Assembly: GCA_900321195.1 (NCBI GenBank) | Contig: ONVG01000078.1 | Location: 1-7,185, forward strand | Direction: 5' to 3' | Source: an uncultured Eubacteriales bacterium | Lineage (GTDB): Bacteria > Bacillota > Clostridia > Oscillospirales > Acutalibacteraceae | Length of the DNA: 7,185 bases | Shown: positions 5,711 to 7,185 of the stretch, one piece after another | Numbering within the stretch: position 1 is the stretch's first letter | How the letters are laid out: each line of letters starts with the position of its first letter | Notes under the pieces: model-generated | The model's input: the letters and a program-made list of their open reading frames with translations, nothing else | The model's database searches: none | What the model was told of the DNA's origin: nothing | Program-made: the position numbers and the translations under genes

Positions 5711-6487
5711 ATGCTGACAAACTTTCATACACACACCAAAAGATGCCTTCATGCTTACGGCACAGAGGAGGACTACATAAAAGCCGCTCTTTCGGAAGGT
5801 CTGTCTGTCCTCGGATTTTCCGACCATGCGCCGTTTCCCGACTATGATTTCGGTATGCGTATGCCTTACAGCGAGCTTGACGAATACATATCCGAGCTTG
5901 ACAGACTAAAGGAAAAATACAAGGATAAAATAAAGATATTCAAGGGTGTTGAAATAGAATATCATGCAAAGTATCTTGACTACTATCATTCACTTCTTGA
6001 TGAAAGAGGTCTTGATTATCTCGTTCTCGGACAGCATATCTATACAACGCCTTCGGGCGGAACGGATAATATATTCTGCGCAGACTCGACAGAAGATTAT
6101 CTTATATACGCAGAAACGACATGTGAGGCAATAGAAACAGGACTTTTCAAATTTGTCGCTCATCCGGATATAATGTTCATAAACAATAACGAATGGGATG
6201 AAAACTGTGAAAAGGCATGTGATATGATAACGGAATGCGCCGCAAAAAATAACGCCATATTGGAATACAATGCAAACGGGATACGCAGGAACAAACGTCT
6301 TTATAAAGACGGCGTAAGATATCCGTATCCGCACACAGGCTTCTGGCAAAAAGCAAAAAGACTCGGAATAAAAGTTATAGTCGGCTCGGACTGTCATGCA
6401 CCCGAACAGGTTTATGACGAATATACAAGGTATGCTGTGCAGATGGCTGACAAGCTTGGACTTGACCGTATAGAAAACATATTTTAA
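5711..6487 (+). CDS. PHP-family phosphatase, histidinol-phosphatase (HisK/HisJ) type
   Basis: Proteins of this family hydrolyse L-histidinol phosphate to histidinol, the penultimate step of histidine synthesis, with a metal cluster in a PHP TIM-like barrel. The 258-residue product has metal-ligand motifs FHTHT (H6, H8), SDHAPFPD (D38, H39), GVEIEYH (E81), LGQHIY (H109), AHPDI (H151) and GSDCHAP (D227, H229). Length fits HisK (about 260-280). The frame is open back to 5603, but AGGAGG sits 6 nt before ATG 5711 and the family N-terminus begins there. No his genes are visible nearby, so the substrate is inferred from the family alone and another phosphoester is possible. The GH3 gene follows after 27 nt, probably in the same transcript. 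It is transcribed divergently from rpsF. Confidence 0.85.
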   Translation: MLTNFHTHTKRCLHAYGTEEDYIKAALSEGLSVLGFSDHAPFPDYDFGMRMPYSELDEYISELDRLKEKYKDKIKIFKGVEIEYHAKYLDYYHSLLDERGLDYLVLGQHIYTTPSGGTDNIFCADSTEDYLIYAETTCEAIETGLFKFVAHPDIMFINNNEWDENCEKACDMITECAAKNNAILEYNANGIRRNKRLYKDGVRYPYPHTGFWQKAKRLGIKVIVGSDCHAPEQVYDEYTRYAVQMADKLGLDRIENIF

Positions 6488-6499
6488 AAATAATAATTT

Positions 6500-6505
6500 G
6501 AGGAG
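6500..6505 (+). promoter_or_regulatory. Ribosome binding site of the GH3 gene
   Basis: GAGGAG followed by 9 nt and ATG 6515. No terminator or promoter is seen in the 27-nt gap after the PHP gene, which supports a two-gene operon. Confidence 0.75.
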
Positions 6506-6514
6506 TAATAAAAT

Positions 6515-7042
6515 ATGAAAATAAAAAAAGTATCAATGTCATTTATTTCTGCTCTGCTTGCAGCTTTTCTTATCATCGCGCCCACAGGCTGCAGCGAGAT
6601 ACAGTCCGTAAAAAACAGTGAAGGCTCGACGACAAAAACCGTTTCTTCAAAAGCGCCGCCGTCTTCAAAAGCCGAAAGCTCTTTATGGAAGCCAAGCAAT
6701 GACACACCCAAAAGCGCCACGGAATCAAGTGAAGAGCCCGAAGCTGCTTTATATCCTGATGAATGGTATGATGACGGCATCTTTTCGGCATACTATGAAA
6801 AAGCCTATAGGCGCATGAGCGAAATGTCTCTTGAAGAAAAAATAGGTCAGATGATGCTTTCAAGCTGTCCGGACGATTTCGGCGGCGATCTTGCAAGAAA
6901 ATATTATCTCGGCGGATATCTTCTTTTCGGAAAGGACTTTCAGAAAAAAGACAAGGATGAAGTCATAAACGATATTTCCATTCTTACAAATTCACAGGAT
7001 ATTCCTATGATAATAGCCGCTGACGAGGAAGGCGGAGATGTC
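6515..7042 (+). CDS. Glycoside hydrolase family 3 (beta-N-acetylhexosaminidase/NagZ-like), exported, truncated at a chimeric junction
   Basis: Only the N-terminal 176 residues look genuine. Residues 1-25 form a signal peptide (MKIKK, then a hydrophobic stretch) ending in PTGC, so C26 could be lipidated, though Pro at -3 is not the usual Leu. A Ser/Lys/Glu/Pro-rich linker follows (about 31-80). The GH3 domain starts near 95: MSLEEKIGQMM (104-114), YLGGYLLFGKDF (131-142), IPMIIAADEEGGDV (163-176). The last motif matches the family's substrate-binding-region D-x-EGG-x-V. Such enzymes release N-acetylglucosamine or other sugars from peptidoglycan or glycans outside the membrane. The frame formally continues to TGA at 7163-7165 (216 residues), but residues after V176 have no GH3 character and read instead as gltX on the other strand. 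Most of the catalytic domain, over 250 residues, is missing. Specificity cannot be judged. Confidence 0.8.
7025..7042. other. Chimeric junction with shared short sequence
   Basis: These 18 bases encode EEGGDV on the plus strand, continuing the GH3 gene, and DISAFL on the minus strand, continuing the glutamyl-tRNA synthetase reading. Left of it only the GH3 frame makes sense; right of it only the minus-strand frame does. This is how a false join through a short shared sequence would look. Confidence 0.75.
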
Positions 7043-7183
7043 GAACATGCCGGGACCCTTGCCTTCGCCGACCAGTGTCAGACGCCAGGCATTCATGATA
7101 TTGCCCAACTTATACTCCTTCTGCTCAATCCATGCGTGTACAATCTGCTCCTGGTTCTCCAGTGAGAAGTCGTCGATACCTTC
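7025..7183 (-). CDS. gltX: Fragment of glutamyl-tRNA synthetase (GltX), C-terminal region, probably foreign (Bacteroidota-like)
   Basis: The minus strand from 7183 encodes 53 residues without a stop: EGIDDFSLEN, then QIVHAWIEQKEYKLGNIMNA, WRLTLVGEGKGPGMFDISAF. The stretch NIMNAWRLTLVGEGKGP...MFDI resembles the anticodon-binding end of GltX as I know it from Bacteroides/Prevotella-type sequences, where this part precedes a GKEE segment. Here the reading breaks at the junction instead. The N-terminal part lies off the right edge. Codon use differs from the rest of the window: all five isoleucines are ATC or ATT, whereas ATA dominates in gdpP, rnj and the PHP gene, and leucine is mostly CTG. The enzyme charges tRNA-Glu, but this fragment is not a functional gene here. 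I consider it an assembly artefact rather than a transfer event. Confidence 0.75.
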
Positions 7184-7185
7184 CA

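Noticed and set aside
7043..7165. C-terminal 40 residues of the apparent 216-residue GH3 protein
   Set aside because: This segment is antisense to a clear GltX reading and has no GH3 similarity; the stop at 7163-7165 is accidental.
1..7185. CRISPR array, tRNA, insertion sequence or defence island
   Set aside because: No spaced direct repeats, cloverleaf folds, transposase or toxin-antitoxin-like genes were found; the genes are standard housekeeping genes.

Overview
The window looks like chromosomal DNA of a Gram-positive anaerobe of the class Clostridia, probably a gut or rumen Ruminococcus/Oscillospiraceae relative. The basis is strong AGGAGG ribosome binding sites, sigma-A type promoters, AT-rich intergenic DNA, heavy use of the ATA isoleucine codon, an RNase J rather than RNase E, a GdpP, and a zinc-type S18. 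The genus is inference. Almost everything is housekeeping. I found no CRISPR array, tRNA, rRNA, insertion sequence, phage gene or defence system, and no convincing undescribed system.

Layout. (1) 1-3763, minus strand: a promoter, a leader of about 100 nt, rnj (RNase J with an unusual basic N-terminal extension of about 108 residues), then after 44 nt gdpP, the c-di-AMP phosphodiesterase, which runs off the left edge. (2) 3810-4416, plus strand: rnhA (RNase HI) with its own promoter, divergent from rnj. (3) 4381-5609, minus strand: the rpsF-ssb-rpsR operon (S6, SSB, S18), driven by a consensus promoter with a structured leader that could be the S6:S18 autoregulatory site. It converges on rnhA, and both share a bidirectional terminator. 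(4) 5651-7042, plus strand: a PHP-family phosphatase of the histidinol-phosphatase type, then a secreted or lipoprotein family 3 glycoside hydrolase (NagZ-like), which is truncated. (5) 7025-7185: the GH3 reading frame stops making sense right after its EEGG-x-V motif. The remaining ~143 bases read well on the minus strand as the C-terminal part of a Bacteroidota-type glutamyl-tRNA synthetase.

How the genes fit together. rpsF-ssb-rpsR and gdpP commonly lie near each other in Firmicutes, so this is a recognisable replication/translation neighbourhood with rnj and rnhA inserted. RNase J (RNA turnover), RNase HI (R-loops and RNA primers), SSB and two 30S proteins form an information-processing cluster, and GdpP adds control of the second messenger c-di-AMP.

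The most important caution is the right end. The junction at 7025-7042 is an 18-base stretch that fits both the GH3 and the GltX reading, which is what a short-overlap misassembly of metagenomic reads would produce. The apparent 216-residue ORF starting at 6515 should not be treated as a real protein beyond residue 176.
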